DNA of 64,000 bases, taken from the NCBI GenBank assembly GCA_947311845.1, contig CAMZMU010000034.1, forward strand, positions 92,511,179 to 92,575,178, written 5' to 3'. Under the pieces are notes generated by a model, which was not told the origin of the DNA, did not search any database, and was given only the letters and a program-made list of their open reading frames with translations. Positions 12,351 through 24,713 of the stretch are shown one piece after another; the stretch's first letter is position 1, and the number at the start of each line of letters is the position of its first letter. A program made the translations under genes and the position numbers. Source of the stretch: Poa pratensis. Lineage: Eukaryota > Streptophyta > Magnoliopsida > Poales > Poaceae.

Positions 12351-12686
12351 CTTATCTATATTATATATTGTAATATTTATTTTGTTCTTCTGAATAAAGT
12401 AGGATGATGAAATATACTTTTGTGGAGTGATAGAGTTGGGAGGACACGATAAATTAAAATATATTGCTCACTTTTCTGAGAGGATATTCAACGATAGACT
12501 ATATATGATGGCTCTGTTGAATCGCTCCCTCTTACGCACCGGGTGATTTAACAATAATGAACGTAGATAATTATGTATACATAACTTAATTCTGAACTCA
12601 TGAAACGTGAACATCGTGACATTTACTATTATCCAAATTATTCATCGGCACATCATGCATTATGCTTGGAAAGCTATACAATCAGA
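12351..12686. other. 3' flank of the cysteine-rich peptide gene
   Basis: AT-rich DNA, probably including the 3' UTR of the minus-strand gene at 12687. Nothing else is recognisable. Confidence 0.35.
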
Positions 12687-13147
12687 TTAGATAGGAGGCG
12701 GTGGTGCAAGAGTCATCGCCGCCGCTGGGTCTAGGGGTGACATCTTGGGACATTCAACCTTGCACTCATCAATTGATATATAGCAGTGGTTGTTTGCTAA
12801 ACAACAGTAGACGCAAACGAGTGAGTCACACAAGGGACCACGGACACAGAGTCCGTTAGGTAATTTGACCCTGACGCTTTCCACGGCGTTGTCCAATATT
12901 CTGGCTGCCGAACAGAAAACCATGTAATATTCATATTAGTCTCTCTATTTATAAATTAAGTAGTTTACATTACATAACAAACAAACAAACAAACAAACGA
13001 ATACACAATCACTTAGAAAAAGACGTAAATTAACACTTGTCTGTAAATATAAATCAACTTACACTGCACAGGGGGAGCGATGCACGTGAGAAGAAGCGCC
13101 GACAGTATTATTGGTGTAAGGAAACGGTTTCTACACTTGACGTCCAT
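12687..13147 (-). CDS. Secreted cysteine-rich peptide of the ESF1/MEG (embryo surrounding factor) type
   Basis: This two-exon gene encodes a 100-residue precursor. Exon 1 is 13063-13147 and exon 2 is 12687-12904; donor T|GTAAGT and acceptor CGGCAG join in phase 1. Residues 1-28 form a signal peptide (MDVKCRNRF then LTPIILSALLLTC). The mature part has eight cysteines at 48, 54, 59, 62, 63, 69, 76 and 80, spaced C-x5-C-x4-C-x2-CC-x5-C-x6-C-x3-C. The CC-x5-CY...DEC-x3-CP core matches my knowledge of the maternally expressed gene and embryo surrounding factor family, secreted signals of the endosperm-embryo interface; many grass members have other expression. A tail of 20 residues ends APPPPI. 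An upstream in-frame ATG at 13234 would bury the signal peptide, so the ATG at 13147 is preferred. Short cysteine-rich genes like this are often missed by annotation. Confidence 0.78.
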
Positions 13148-13520
13148 GGAGAAATTTGTAGGCTGGCTTTTGTGCCCCTCGTCTATAGCGGAGTAGGTTT
13201 TCTGGAAACAATGAAAGGTGGTATCTTTGATCATTTGGGTGTCCTATTTATATACAGTTTTTGCAATCTAAACATATCGCTAAAATCACGGTTCTCTCTA
13301 TTTTTGCAAAGATATCCTCCCGGCTAATCTTTGTATTTACATGATACGATTCGATACTCCTTTAGTACATGGACGCGATCACGCGATACAAAGACCAAAT
13401 TAAGACTGATAGCAGTAATTCACACTGCATTGCGTGTTCTCAACAATGCTATCTACAACCAAATCGAGTCAAGAATATTTACACACACGCTCTCTAGGGG
13501 AAAAAGAAATCTAACATTTC

Positions 13521-15042
13521 TCAGCGAGACAGGACCAAATCATAATTATTTCTGTAGAGGTCACCGGCGGTGCTGGCGCTGGACGAGCTGGCCCGGTCGG
13601 AGAATCCGTCGTAGGCGGCCATGGTGGTGGCCACCATGTCCCTGTAGGTCTTCCTGACGGCCCAGAGCGCGCGGCAGCACTCGTCCATGCTGGGCCTCTT
13701 GTCCCTGACGGGCCCCATGCACCGGAACGCCAGCTCCAGCACGGCCTCCACCGCCGTCGCCGCGGCGGCCGTCCGGAGCAGGCACGGGTCGAGCACCTCC
13801 TCCGCGGCCTTCCCCTCCACCAACCTGCGCATCGCCCACCGCGCCGTGAGCCGCTCCTTCATCTCTCGCTTCGCCTCGATGGGCCGGCGCCCGGAGACCA
13901 GCTCCACCAGCAGTGCCCCAAAGGAGTAGACGTCGCTGCGGTCCGTCAGCTGGCACGTCTTGAGGTACTCCGGGTCGAGGTACCCCGCCGTACCCTTCAC
14001 CGCCGTGGACACGTGCTTGGCTCCGCCTGCGCCGTTGGACTCGCCGGCGCCGAAGCCGGCGCCGAGGCGGGCGAAGCCGAAGTCGGCCACCTTGGCGCGG
14101 AGCGAGGCGGTGAGGAGGATGTTGGAGGACTTGATGTCGCGGTGGATGATGGGGTGGTCGGAGTACATGTGCAGGTACGTGACCCCGTGCGCGACGTCGA
14201 TGGCGATGTCCAGCCTGGCGCCGAGCTCGAGGAACCGCCGCGGCCCCGGTCGAGGTGCTCGCGGAGGGTGCCGCCGGGGACGTGCTCGATGACCACGACC
14301 CGCTCGTCGCCCTGCTCCAGGTAGCCGTAGAAGCGGACCAGGCTCTGGTGCTCCACGCGCGCCATGATCTTCACCTCGCTCCGGAACTCCACGTCCACGT
14401 GCGGGCTCCGCGTCCGGGCGCGCTTCACCGCCACCACCGTGCCGTCGGGGAGCACGCCCTTGTACACGGCGCCGAACCCACCCTGCCCGATCTTGCGCGC
14501 CGGCGAGAAGTTGTTGGTCGCCTTGAGGATCTCCTCCATGGTGAACACCGAGCTCTGGAACTGGTACGGCTGCTGCGCCCTCACTAACAGGCTCCCCCTC
14601 CTGCTGCCGTTCCTGTACAGCCCCTCTCCTCCTCCTGCTCCTCCCCGGAGCAACGACGGCCGCCCGGTGCCATTAATCCCGAACGCTGCGACGGCACGCG
14701 CCACGGATAATTAATCAAGGGAACCCGACCCGTGGAGAACAACAAGAAGGTCAACTGTGTAGGGAAAGGCTTACAAGGTGGTTTCTTGATCGCGTCCTCC
14801 GGCACCGATGGTAGCGCCGCCGGCTTGGACCTCTTCGTCTTCTTGGAGGAGGAGCTGGGCGACGTGGAGAGCGAGCTGAACCACACGCCGATGGACCTGA
14901 ACAGGGACTTGGCCCTGCCGCTGCTGGTGCCGGCGGGGAGCTGCTGCGACCACGCCGGGCTCGGCGTCGCCGATCGCCGCCGCACCGGCCTTCCAGACAC
15001 CGACGACAGGTTCCTGCGGTCGCGGTGATCGCGTCCGTCCAT
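13521..15042 (-). CDS. CRCK-type receptor-like cytoplasmic kinase, one-base frame break
   Basis: A Ser/Thr protein kinase without a transmembrane segment, of the calmodulin-binding receptor-like cytoplasmic kinase type, acting in Ca2+ and stress signalling at the membrane or in the cytosol. Exon 1 is 14775-15042 (89 codons, Ser/Arg-rich, start MDGRDHRDRR) and exon 2 is 13521-14685; donor CCTT|GTAAGC and acceptor GTCGCAG join in phase 1. The kinase domain starts after EEILKATNNFSPARK: glycine loop GQGGFG (about 156-161), ATP-binding lysine in VVAVKRA (about 177), RFYGYLEQGDER, catalytic loop HRDIKSSN, DFGFA, and activation segment end GTAGYLDPEY. The C-terminal lobe is complete and the protein would be about 477 residues. 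Between EHLDRG and LELGARLDIAID the frame shifts at about 14236-14250; one missing base in the run CGGCCCCGG would restore it. Both halves are otherwise intact, so a sequence error is at least as likely as a pseudogene. Confidence 0.85.
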
Positions 15043-15299
15043 GTCCCCCCACCAAGTCCCAAACCAGTCGATCGGCCGGCAAATGGGCGGCGAAGACGAC
15101 GTATATAGAACAAGACAAGGGGCGGCGCGACCATGTCCGAGGCCGGCCAGCTAGGCAGCAAGGCTTCTCAGCGTATATTGTGGCTCTGCATGTGGGCCGC
15201 GTCTCGGACCCATCGGCAGTGAGATACAATGCCTCGGGCGACTTTCTATATGTAAATGTTATTTTGGGAGAGAAGAACCATTCCACTCTCGCCATGGTT

Positions 15300-16203
15300 T
15301 GCCAGGTCAGCCACTAACAAGGATTTGAGAATAATACACATGCATAATGTAGAGTAATACACAATTTGCAGAGTAAAATGTCTTTTTTAGACAACTTCTC
15401 AATAGTGCAACAAGTTGCGACCCTTCATTGATGAGGTCTCAGAGTGTGCCATCACTATCATATCATAACCTGACCTCTTCAAAGTTCAAACCCCAGATGA
15501 ACACAAGCAACAATAACAAACATTGGCAAATCCATTACCCATATAACGAGGAGCACAGGTGGATAGTCAACGGAAGCAACGCCAGCAAGAGAACAATTCC
15601 TCCGGCGGATAAAATTATGCACCCGACGCGCAGAAAATTAATTGTTCAGCAAGAAACATACAACGAACAAAGGCAGTTCAGATCACCAATAGTGAAGTCA
15701 AAAGGGGTAAAGGATATACAGAAGGCGCGTACGGCTTCCTTTTGTACAAATCAAACATAATTCAGAACCAGTTTTCTTTCCTCCCTTCCTGTGACCTATC
15801 TAGTGTGTGATGATGGTTTATACAGACGCTAACCGAAATTAGAAAACCGACGCAAATTCAGAAGCACCAAAAAGAAGATGAAAGCTAGTTTCAAAGTTTA
15901 AGCTATGAGATATGCATACTACAGAAGCTGTTCCCTAACCCTCCAGGTACCACAGAAAGCCCAGCTCGAAGCAAACGGTACTACAAAACAGGGATGGTTT
16001 TTTATAACACATTTCTTGATGTTTCCTTTTTCATTATTTCCCAGTTGGTTTCTCAGGGTTCATTCCACCTCCACCAGGCCATATCATATCAGGAGCAGAG
16101 TAGTTGCTGATTTTACTTCACCATAAGAAATGACTAGTACTAATAAAACCTCCTCAGCTGGCACGACACGAGCTCCAAGAGAGGATCCACCAGAGTCAAC
16201 AAG
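15300..16203. other. 3' UTR of the RING gene and intergenic DNA
   Basis: The last coding exon of the RING-H2 gene ends at 16204 on the minus strand, so this part likely contains its 3' UTR. Open frames here show no similarity. Confidence 0.4.
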
Positions 16204-18481
16204 CTATTCATACATCTCATCTATCAAAGTTATCTGCAACATAACACATGAAGCTTTCATCAATGGAAGATATCATAGTTTTCTGTACAGATGATGTGTA
16301 AAAAAATGCCGAGGCTTCAGAAGAAGAAAATAGCCAAAAAAAATCACCACGGATACAATCAAAGATATGAAAGATAAAAAATCATGAAAATACAAGGAGA
16401 TATCCATAGGTTGAGCCTCTAATATACATATTGATCAGAATCACTGTCAAGTTCGTATCTACGATTTTTAGAATGGTGCATAAACACCTAGATTAAAATA
16501 TACTTTTCAATGCAACACATATCTCTCTTGACATCGAGCATACTCGTACTGTTCGAAAAAGAATGAACATAATTATAGGAAATGAAAACAGAAAACACAT
16601 CATGTGCATCTATGGGTCTTGCCGTACTAACCTGGTCACAGACTGGGCAAGTCTCACTTCGCTCCATCCATTCAAGGATGCAACAGAGATGGAAATGATG
16701 CTCACACTTAGTAATAGAGCGCGGATTTTCTTCATCATACTCTGGTGAGACGACAAAGAAAGGTTATTATAAGGAATTTTATGGTCCAGCACAAAATAGA
16801 ACTTAGGTTTAGAACATCCATTGGTGCATCAGTGGAGGATAACCGGAGTATCACACACCGCCAACCAAAAACTACAGCATGGTGCAAGACTGCAAGTTCC
16901 TAGATAACATCTTTTGAAAAGGTCCACTATGTCAGATTGTATGCATCTATCAACTAGTGAACTGTCTAAGGCTTCTCTAAGAAAAGGGCTTGTAAAACAT
17001 GCTGAATACTCCATACAATAATATACGTGAATAAATAATACTACATACATGTGAACAATATACAGAAAAATAACTGGAGCACAAGCACTTGTTTGACTGG
17101 CAGATTCTTGGTAACATAACCCCCTACCATAAATTGAGAAATGAGAAAAAATAATGGTTATGTTTCAACTAAAATGAGCTCACCAATCTCCTGACCAAAT
17201 TTAACCTGATAACAAGGAATCGGCAGGCTATAGCCTTGTAGCAAAACATGTCATCTAATTGCTCAACTAACCAAGTAAAGACAATCTCAACAAATACTTA
17301 GTTCTTATCTTCACAATCGAAAGAATAATTATCAGTGATCAAGAGAAACACAACCTTCAAGGCAGATGGGGCAAACATCCTCCTCCTCAGTCTTATCTTC
17401 AGGGGCACCTTTTTCACATGACTCGTATTCTTCCATCTTTAAAGACTCCTGCTGACCATCTGTTTTGCTCTTAATATCTGACTTGTCCATATCTGCACAT
17501 GAAATAGTATAAGGTTACATCACTACCATCACAGGTCAATTATAATCACTAATCCTCAAAGTAATAAAACTTTACCCTGGTTTTCTGTAACTGGCAAGCC
17601 AACATCATAAGGTAATGGTGCAGGTGGTGCTCGATAAGTATCAGGAGTGGATGTGTCCAGATTTGTGTCAACAGCAACAATAGCAGAAGCCGGAGACGAG
17701 CCATCAAAGGCAGAAGACAATGGTTCATGTTCCTCTTGATTCTGTTGATGCTGGATAAAACAAAGGAATACAGTCAGCCAATTCAAGTGACTAATAATGC
17801 CAAAGGCTGATGCAAAACAAAGGCACCACCAAGTCATGTTATTAGTCAAGACAATTTATGCAGATTAGCCAAAATAGGAGGTGGTAATATTTTTCGCAAG
17901 ACGGTCTGTATATCACAGACAACATTATAAACTGACAGCAAGCAGCATACAGTCAAAGACCAGGGAGCCTACAATGCCAAATCATAAAGGATGAAGATAA
18001 ACAGAAGGGGGATGCACACTGTAAGTAACATAATTTGCCATGTTGCATCAGAACTTCGAATAAGGCAAGCACCCTGCTACTATAAGCATGTACGAGTAAA
18101 ACATTATCAAATTTTGGAGCGCTCGTATATGCCAAGATTACTAAATGAGCAGAGTGTATTACATATAGCAACTCACAAAAAAATATGTATCATGATTGTG
18201 AGCAATCTGATTTGATCTTTATAAAACGAATGCAGAGTACAGCAGTTAATGGCATGAATAACAACAACAAAAAGTACTAATAACTCAGCAGAACTTTTTG
18301 TGGGGGTAAGGCAGATGGTAGAGACCACCCTGACACTAGCATCAGGTTATTCCGTAGCAGTGCCACACAAATCAGAGAACACTGTGAATTAAGAGCATAT
18401 AGAGGGTGTACATACATAGATATGAACCGGTGCTCTATTTTCGTCGGATCTTCCTGATGAGAAACAACAGCAGCCACCCAT
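16204..18481 (-). CDS. RHB1A-like RING-H2 E3 ubiquitin ligase
   Basis: Five coding exons: 18416-18481, 17576-17750, 17355-17492, 16632-16741 and 16204-16233, all with GT-AG borders and matching phases (0, 1, 1, 0), giving 172 residues. The protein starts MGGCCCFSSGR: Gly2 allows N-myristoylation and the Cys cluster palmitoylation, so it should sit on membranes. The middle has the family block TSTPDTYRAPPAPLPYDV. An acidic stretch precedes the RING: CPICLEEYDEENP, then KCEHHFHLCCILEWMERSETCPVCDQ, whose zinc ligands are C, C, C, H, H, C, C, C as in RING-H2. The last exon adds ITLIDEMYE before the stop. Family members ubiquitinate substrates with an E2 partner; some act in drought and hormone responses. 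The start is fixed by the conserved MGGCCC. CpG-rich sequence at 19420-19800 is the likely 5' UTR exon and promoter. Confidence 0.92.
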
Positions 18482-19399
18482 TCTATCCTGAATGGACAAG
18501 GTTAATCCGGGCTATCCTCTATCTGTTGTTTTTGTGGCTCATACCCTACAAAGCAATAAGCCTTTGCTGATTAAGAAAGAACAGGAAATCATGAAGAGAA
18601 CTAGAAATATAGAATATGAATACAAGATGAACAAAATGCACCGGCACATGACCATACAACTGTACAGGTGCTTCGTTACTTTGTGGTTTACTCTAACAGA
18701 GCTGATTTCTAATACCACCAGACATACCGTATTCTTGTGGACATGACCAGATACCTTCATACAAGTCATGTTAAACCATGCACCGTATTCCACGACTTTG
18801 CATTCTAACTAAGAAACGAACATCAGCACTCAGCAGTGCCACTGGAGTAGCTTTTTTAGTTGATAGCAAATTCAGCACCACGGAGCTACCTACCGATGCA
18901 GCCTTATTCCCTTGCAAACAGCACAACTACACTAATCACGCAGACTGCTCTGCATGCGGTTCACTTCAACTCATAACCGAGAACGGCATGGGGCAAAGGG
19001 TGCGATATGCTTGACACTGGCAAGCCATAGAAAGCACCAAACTCCACTGCAACCTTGTGTGCAGGGAAGCGCTAGATTGTGCAGGCAAGCTTCCTACACC
19101 AGACATCTAAATTTCGACCAGAGCTACTACGTGAATCCATCCACACGGAACGCTGCAACCTCCATCTAGCCACGCTGGCTCGATTGCAGCGGCCAACGCA
19201 AGACGGGACAGTTGGAACCCCCTTCTTTCGCGTGAACAGAGCTAGCTAGCCCGCTACTCTAGCACAAACAACGCACCGAATCCGCAAGCAACGAGACGGA
19301 TCGGAGTCGTCTGGTAAAGAACCGGATAAGTATCTTGACTCGATTGCTCATGGCGCAAGAACGAGACGCACCTCGAACAATCCGAAAGGGTACCACGCT

Positions 19400-20000
19400 A
19401 CGGCTCCGGCCGTCCGTACCAGCAGAGCAAGCAAAAACCCCGACGCTCCTCCTTCTTCTCCGGCGCGGCGGGCGACGAGGAGGGCTCGGGCTCGGCGGGG
19501 CTGGGGGCTCCGGAATTCGAGGAGACCTAGAGGAAAATCAAGCGGATGAGTACAATCGTCCCAGGAATCAATCGACCAAGAAGTCACGGGAAAACAAGAA
19601 GCGCGGCGGAATCGAGGCGAGCGGGAGCCGCTGCGGGAGACGGTTTACCGGAATCCGTAGGGAGGGAGGGAGAGCCGGCGCCTGGGGTGTGAGGTCCTGG
19701 GCTTCCTCCGCCGAGCCGAGCAGAGCAGAGCTCCGGTGCGCCTCTCCTCTCCTCTGTGGAGGGAGAGAGGGGGTAGTGCTTTGTCAGGGTGCGGAATCCT
19801 GAGGGGTTTTTCTGCAAGAGTGCGCCGCCTGCTGAGTGGAGAAGAGGACCGTCGAACATTATCTTCTCACCCGACCACCTCTACCCTAATCACGCTGCCA
19901 GTGGGACCACGGTCCGCTCGGGCCCACGTATCATTCGCTGTAAACCAGTGACGGCGTAGGTACTGAGAAAGATCCTCTTCGCACTGGTAGCAACTTTTCT
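19400..20000 (-). promoter_or_regulatory. GC-rich promoter and 5' UTR region of the RING-H2 gene
   Basis: GC-rich DNA 0.9-1.5 kb upstream of the first coding exon, separated from it by AT-rich DNA, suggests a noncoding first exon with a leader intron. The exact start site is not visible. Confidence 0.4.
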
Positions 20001-20454
20001 TTTCCTGGTTCTTTTCGTTTGGCTTTGTTTTCTAGAGGGAAGAAAACTGAGTTGGTTCAGCTTCAGCGGCAGGATTGACGTGCCACGTGGGCGTGGCCGT
20101 GTCGCTGACGCTGGGGCCCACCGCAGTCGCCTGGCGTCGCCTTCACAGGAAGGAAGAAGAGTTGGTTGGGATGGTTGGACTTTGTGATGCCAACGCCGCC
20201 GACGTGGCTTGGACTTAAACAGCGATCGATGCATGTCATGGTTAGGTAAGCTGTTTTGTGCTACTACAGGTACACTAAAAAAAAAAAAAAGTAAGAAAGT
20301 ATTCTATGCAGTGGACAGAACAATCGGACCATTTTTAGTACTATAACCCAAACATTTTTGATTGATTATTAAGGTGTGAATATAATTATGTAGTTTTTGC
20401 TTTTTTTTAATGATGATATAGTACCCACATTTGGGGTGTTCGAAATCGACGGTA

Positions 20455-21015
20455 ATTAGAGAGCATGCTCATTTCGCCTCATTGATTACGGTACAAACAA
20501 GCCGGTCAAAGATGGGCTGGTGATACGTTACGACCGTTTGCGTTTGGACCGTTTTCGACCACCCTTAGCTACACCTGTGGGGCACACCCCGTCCCTCGGC
20601 ATGGCCAGAATTTCCTAAAACACGTGAATTACGATTCAACCCATAAAAATGAGCCGGTTCATTCTCATTCATTGGCTACGATACAACAAAACAGCCAGTC
20701 AAAGATGAACTGGCGTCTGGCGGTACGTTATGACGGTTTTCGTTTGGACCGTTTTCGATCACCCTTAGCTAGACTTGTGAGGCATGGCCCGTCCCTCGGC
20801 ATGGCTAGAATTTTCTGAAACACATGAATTACAAGTCAAACTATAAAAATGAGCCGGTTCATTTTTATTCATTGCCTACAACCGAACCCGCCAGTCAAAG
20901 ATGAACTAGCCGGTTGAGCCGTTTTCAAACATGTTTTGGCTAGACAGTCGTAACACGCCCTGCCCGTCGAAATGGCCAGTGTGTTCCGCAACCACATGAA
21001 TTACCAAAAGAAACA
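20455..21015. repeat. Three tandem copies of a ~200-bp repeat
   Basis: GAGCCGGTTCATT recurs at 20651 and 20851, exactly 200 bp apart. Each copy continues with GTCAAAGATG, a TTGGACCGTTTTCG-like block, CCCGTCCCTCGGCATGGC and CATGAATTAC. A more diverged copy precedes them from about 20455. It is not a known gene; it may be a minisatellite inside an element. Confidence 0.85.
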
Positions 21016-21890
21016 AATGAAACTAATAGCGTTCCTCGACACATTGCAAACGGGTCTCCTGGTCAGACTAATTGTCGTCCATGGAAAAAGCTTTATACAA
21101 CACAAATTTGGCCATGGCAAAAGACAAGATATATCTATTTAGAAACGCGTCCAAGGGTATATAGGGTTTTGTTGTTTTGGGTGGTGGCGGTTAGTTGACG
21201 CCTTGACGTACGGGGCGTGTGAGTGAGCATGCACATTAATTAATTACTCCCAAGCAGGGAGGATGCGCGCGTGACGGCGACGGAGCCCGACTTGCTTTGT
21301 TTATGTGCTGATTAACTCTCCTAGCCGAGTGACTGTTTAATCATATAGTACAAATACTGCTTAGCATGGAGCGACTTAAAGAAATGGGACTTGATTATCT
21401 ATGCAGCGATGTTGAAAAATGAAGGACTCTGAAGTAATTGATTGATGCAGAGTTCTTGGGACTCCGATGTCTGTGAGGATTTGACGCAGAGAGTGAAAGG
21501 CAGCAGTAGTAGCTCCAAGGAAGCAAAGCATAATACATGGTGTGTGTGTATTTTTGTGGTTTTTTTTTTGCTTGAGTAAATCGATGTGCATAAGCTAGGC
21601 TGTTTAGTTTGGATTTGGGCGATCGGCAAAATCTGCTCTCCTCCTGATGCGTCCATGTCTGACAGTGACGTCAACAAACTCCGATGGTTTGAATCCACAC
21701 GAGCGGAGAATGTCGACTGGGCCGAGATTCGGGAGCTTCTATCCAGCTCTCTTTGCGCTGGTTCGCGGGTGTATACCCTGTAGGTGAAAACAATCCTTCG
21801 TGGGCTTGGCCCAGAACTGTTTTACTCGTTCAGGCTTCTGTGGTTGAGCGAGCATACAATACAACGATTTCGGTTCACACGCCATCGTAC
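21016..21890. other. Unassigned intergenic DNA
   Basis: I see no gene, splice structure or element end in this stretch. Confidence 0.3.
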
Positions 21891-21894
21891 AAAC

Positions 21895-22400
21895 CAAAAA
21901 AATTATTCATGAATTTTTTAATGGTTCATGAACTTGAAAATGGTTTGTGATTTTAATTTTTCTGAATTATAAAAAAGTTCATGAATTTGAAAATGATTCA
22001 CGACTTCGAAAAAATGTTCATGAACCATTTTTGAATTTTGAACAGTTTTCAAATGTCAACCATTTTTTAATTTTGAACATTTTTAAAATCGGAACCATTT
22101 TTAATTCTAAACATTTTTCAAACCTGAACCATTTTTTAATTTTGAAAAAAAAAATTATCTGAACCATTTAAAAAAATGAACATTTTTCAAATATGAACCA
22201 TTTTAAAAAATTAAACATTTTTTTAACAAATGAACATTTTTCAAAATCTGAAACATTTTTTAAAATGAACATTTTCAAATCTAAACCTTTTTTAAAAAAT
22301 GAACCATTTTTCATAATGAACATTTTTTGAAATCTGAATCATTTTAAAAATGAACATTTTTCAAAAATATGAAAATATTCATGAATTGTAAAAATAGTAA
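21895..22400. repeat. AT-rich degenerate tandem repeat field
   Basis: Irregular repeats of about 25-32 bp built from TGAACATTTTT and AACCATTTTT alternate for 500 bp. Such fields are common in Triticeae transposons, often beside transposon ends, but the host element is not resolved here. Confidence 0.8.
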
Positions 22401-24320
22401 AAACAGAAAACGTATTAAACGACCGAAAGCAAAAAAACAAGTTAATCAGAAAAAACCGAATTTGTCAGTATATGAACTCCCTTCAATTTTCGCAATGATT
22501 TATTGACAATGGCAGATTTTTATTAATATGTTGGTTATGACCTCAATCAATACATTAACCTTCTTAACTACATTAACCTTCTTAAGATTAATCAACCTCG
22601 TGGGGAAAAAACATTAAACTTCAAAAGGAACAAATTGTAAACAGAGCAACTTATTAAGTTTCAGTAATGTAAGAGACTTGTACATATATGACTTTGGAAG
22701 CCTACATGTTGTTTTTCTAAACTATCTCTAAATGCATAAATCTTGACAATCGAGTCGCTGGTTTCAAGAGGGTTTTAGAAGGCCAAGTCGTCTTTCCTGT
22801 GTGATGATCTGCAAAAATCTATGCAAATTTGCAACCTGCAAAACCAATAAAAATATATTGATAACATTAGGGTCGGGCCTAGGCCAGGTAGTGTCCCATG
22901 CGGCCGTATAGGGTCCAAATTTTAGAGGGGCCCAAATTCACGAAAAATTTGAGTTTGAATTTTTCTTAAATTTATCTAATGAATACAAGGTGCATAGTAT
23001 CAATATCTCACGTCGCATTTGCTTGATGGTATGTCCATCATACTTATATAAGGATACATGTATTCGAATATCACATGTGCTATATTTTTTTACACAATTA
23101 ATAAACAAAAATGGAAAATTTGGGAGCTCATGACCCGCTGACACAAAGAGGAATGGCAAACTGCAATAACACACAAGATGTTTTGTACTAGTATGAATGT
23201 TTACCTTTTTAGTACGTAATTCCAAAGGCAACAAAATATTTAAATGCCAAATATTCAATGACCTTTTAACGAATTTTCGCAAAATCTTGATAGAAATTAA
23301 GCCTCGACCAGATATGTTTTTTAAGAGATAGACCCCATTATAGAGTTTGGCACAGGGCCCATATTTAGAATTTATTGTTGTTATAGGCTATCACGTGTGT
23401 TCATTACAAATGAGCTATTGATATGTAGTAGAGAGCATCTACACTCTACCAGTCAGTTCAACTGTTAGGCGTAGTAAGGGGAACTTTAAATATGAAAAGA
23501 AACAAAATAATCAATGACATAAATTCTGATAGCAAACCATTTATATACGCCTCCCATAAGATAGTAGGCAATAATAAACTCTAGAAATAACTCTACCCAA
23601 GATATTTTAGGACACACTGGTAAAAACATTTTGTTGGGTGAGAACACCACAACTCCTCAGATAGATACTTAGGAATAACTAAATGTAAAATAATTGATCT
23701 GAAAACTAATCCATGGAGTACTTGCATCATGGTACTTGAGAAAACTCAAGAAGTTGACCTAACTAGATATTGTGGAATTTTCTCATTTCCTTTCCTATAT
23801 TTGTTGGATTCAATTAAACAACTGTTGTTCTCAAGAGAACTTCTGAAAAATGTGGCTAGTATTAGTTGTTGTGGATGTTAGAGTTGTAAGTTCTAACAAT
23901 AAAATCAATGTATCTTAATATTTATCTCAAGAGAACCATGATAATTTTTTCAAGTCTAATAGAAAATACATAGTTAAGATCTTATGTTGATAGGGTAGTT
24001 ATAGTACTAAATAGAAAAGTTTAGTATAAATAAGCGAAAATCAGTGGAACCTATCATGATATATGTGATCTATGAGCTCCTATATGTTGACGCAACTGGA
24101 GTTAGACTCGAACACTCCATCGTGATAGTGTGTTTATTGTATGTATCTCTAGCTGATGAAGCCTATGTACCTCTATCTAGCTATTCGACACTTATTTAAT
24201 TTGGTCACTTATATATTTTTGTTTTAATGTTAAGAACTAATTAATACTTTTTCTACTATCTGGTAAACTATATACTTGTTTTAATGTCTAATATTCTGAT
24301 GCAAAAAATTAAATCCAAAA
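22401..24320. other. AT-rich intergenic DNA without recognisable gene
   Basis: The text GGGCCCAAATT at 22928 and AGGGCCCATATTTAG at 23355 suggest ends of a decayed hAT-like element between about 22880 and 23370. No coding similarity is visible. Confidence 0.3.
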
Positions 24321-24329
24321 ATAGTACAG

Positions 24330-24610
24330 GTGTCGTGACATCCAATATACTAGAAGAATGCCCGACACACCACCAGTAGACTGCCATAGCAGTAGCGTGA
24401 ACTACTCATAGCGTGTCAGGCATGCCACCTGTTGCCCATATTGGTAGTGTGCGGCATGCCATGCCACTACTAACTACACTACAGGTAGGCGGGGTACATG
24501 CACACCACCCGTAGTTTTTACCAGTGGCGCGCTAGTGGTGGCGGGGGAGGGGGACCCCACGCTACTAGTAGCGAATTCCACACGTCATCAATAGCCATTT
24601 TCCTACTATT
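24330..24610. mobile_element. Possible CACTA subterminal repeat fragment
   Basis: Repeated direct and inverted variants of GTAGTGTGCGGCATGCC, CACTACT and GCTACTAGTAGCG crowd this stretch, as in the subterminal regions of grass CACTA elements. No complete terminus or 3-bp duplication was found. Confidence 0.35.
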
Positions 24611-24713
24611 GAGTAGTCTTCGCGTGTTAGGGGCAGAGGCGTAGTCACAAAAGCGCGCACCTAATGCTGTGAAAGATCCATGGTTTTGATTGAATATGTC
24701 TATATTGTTTATA

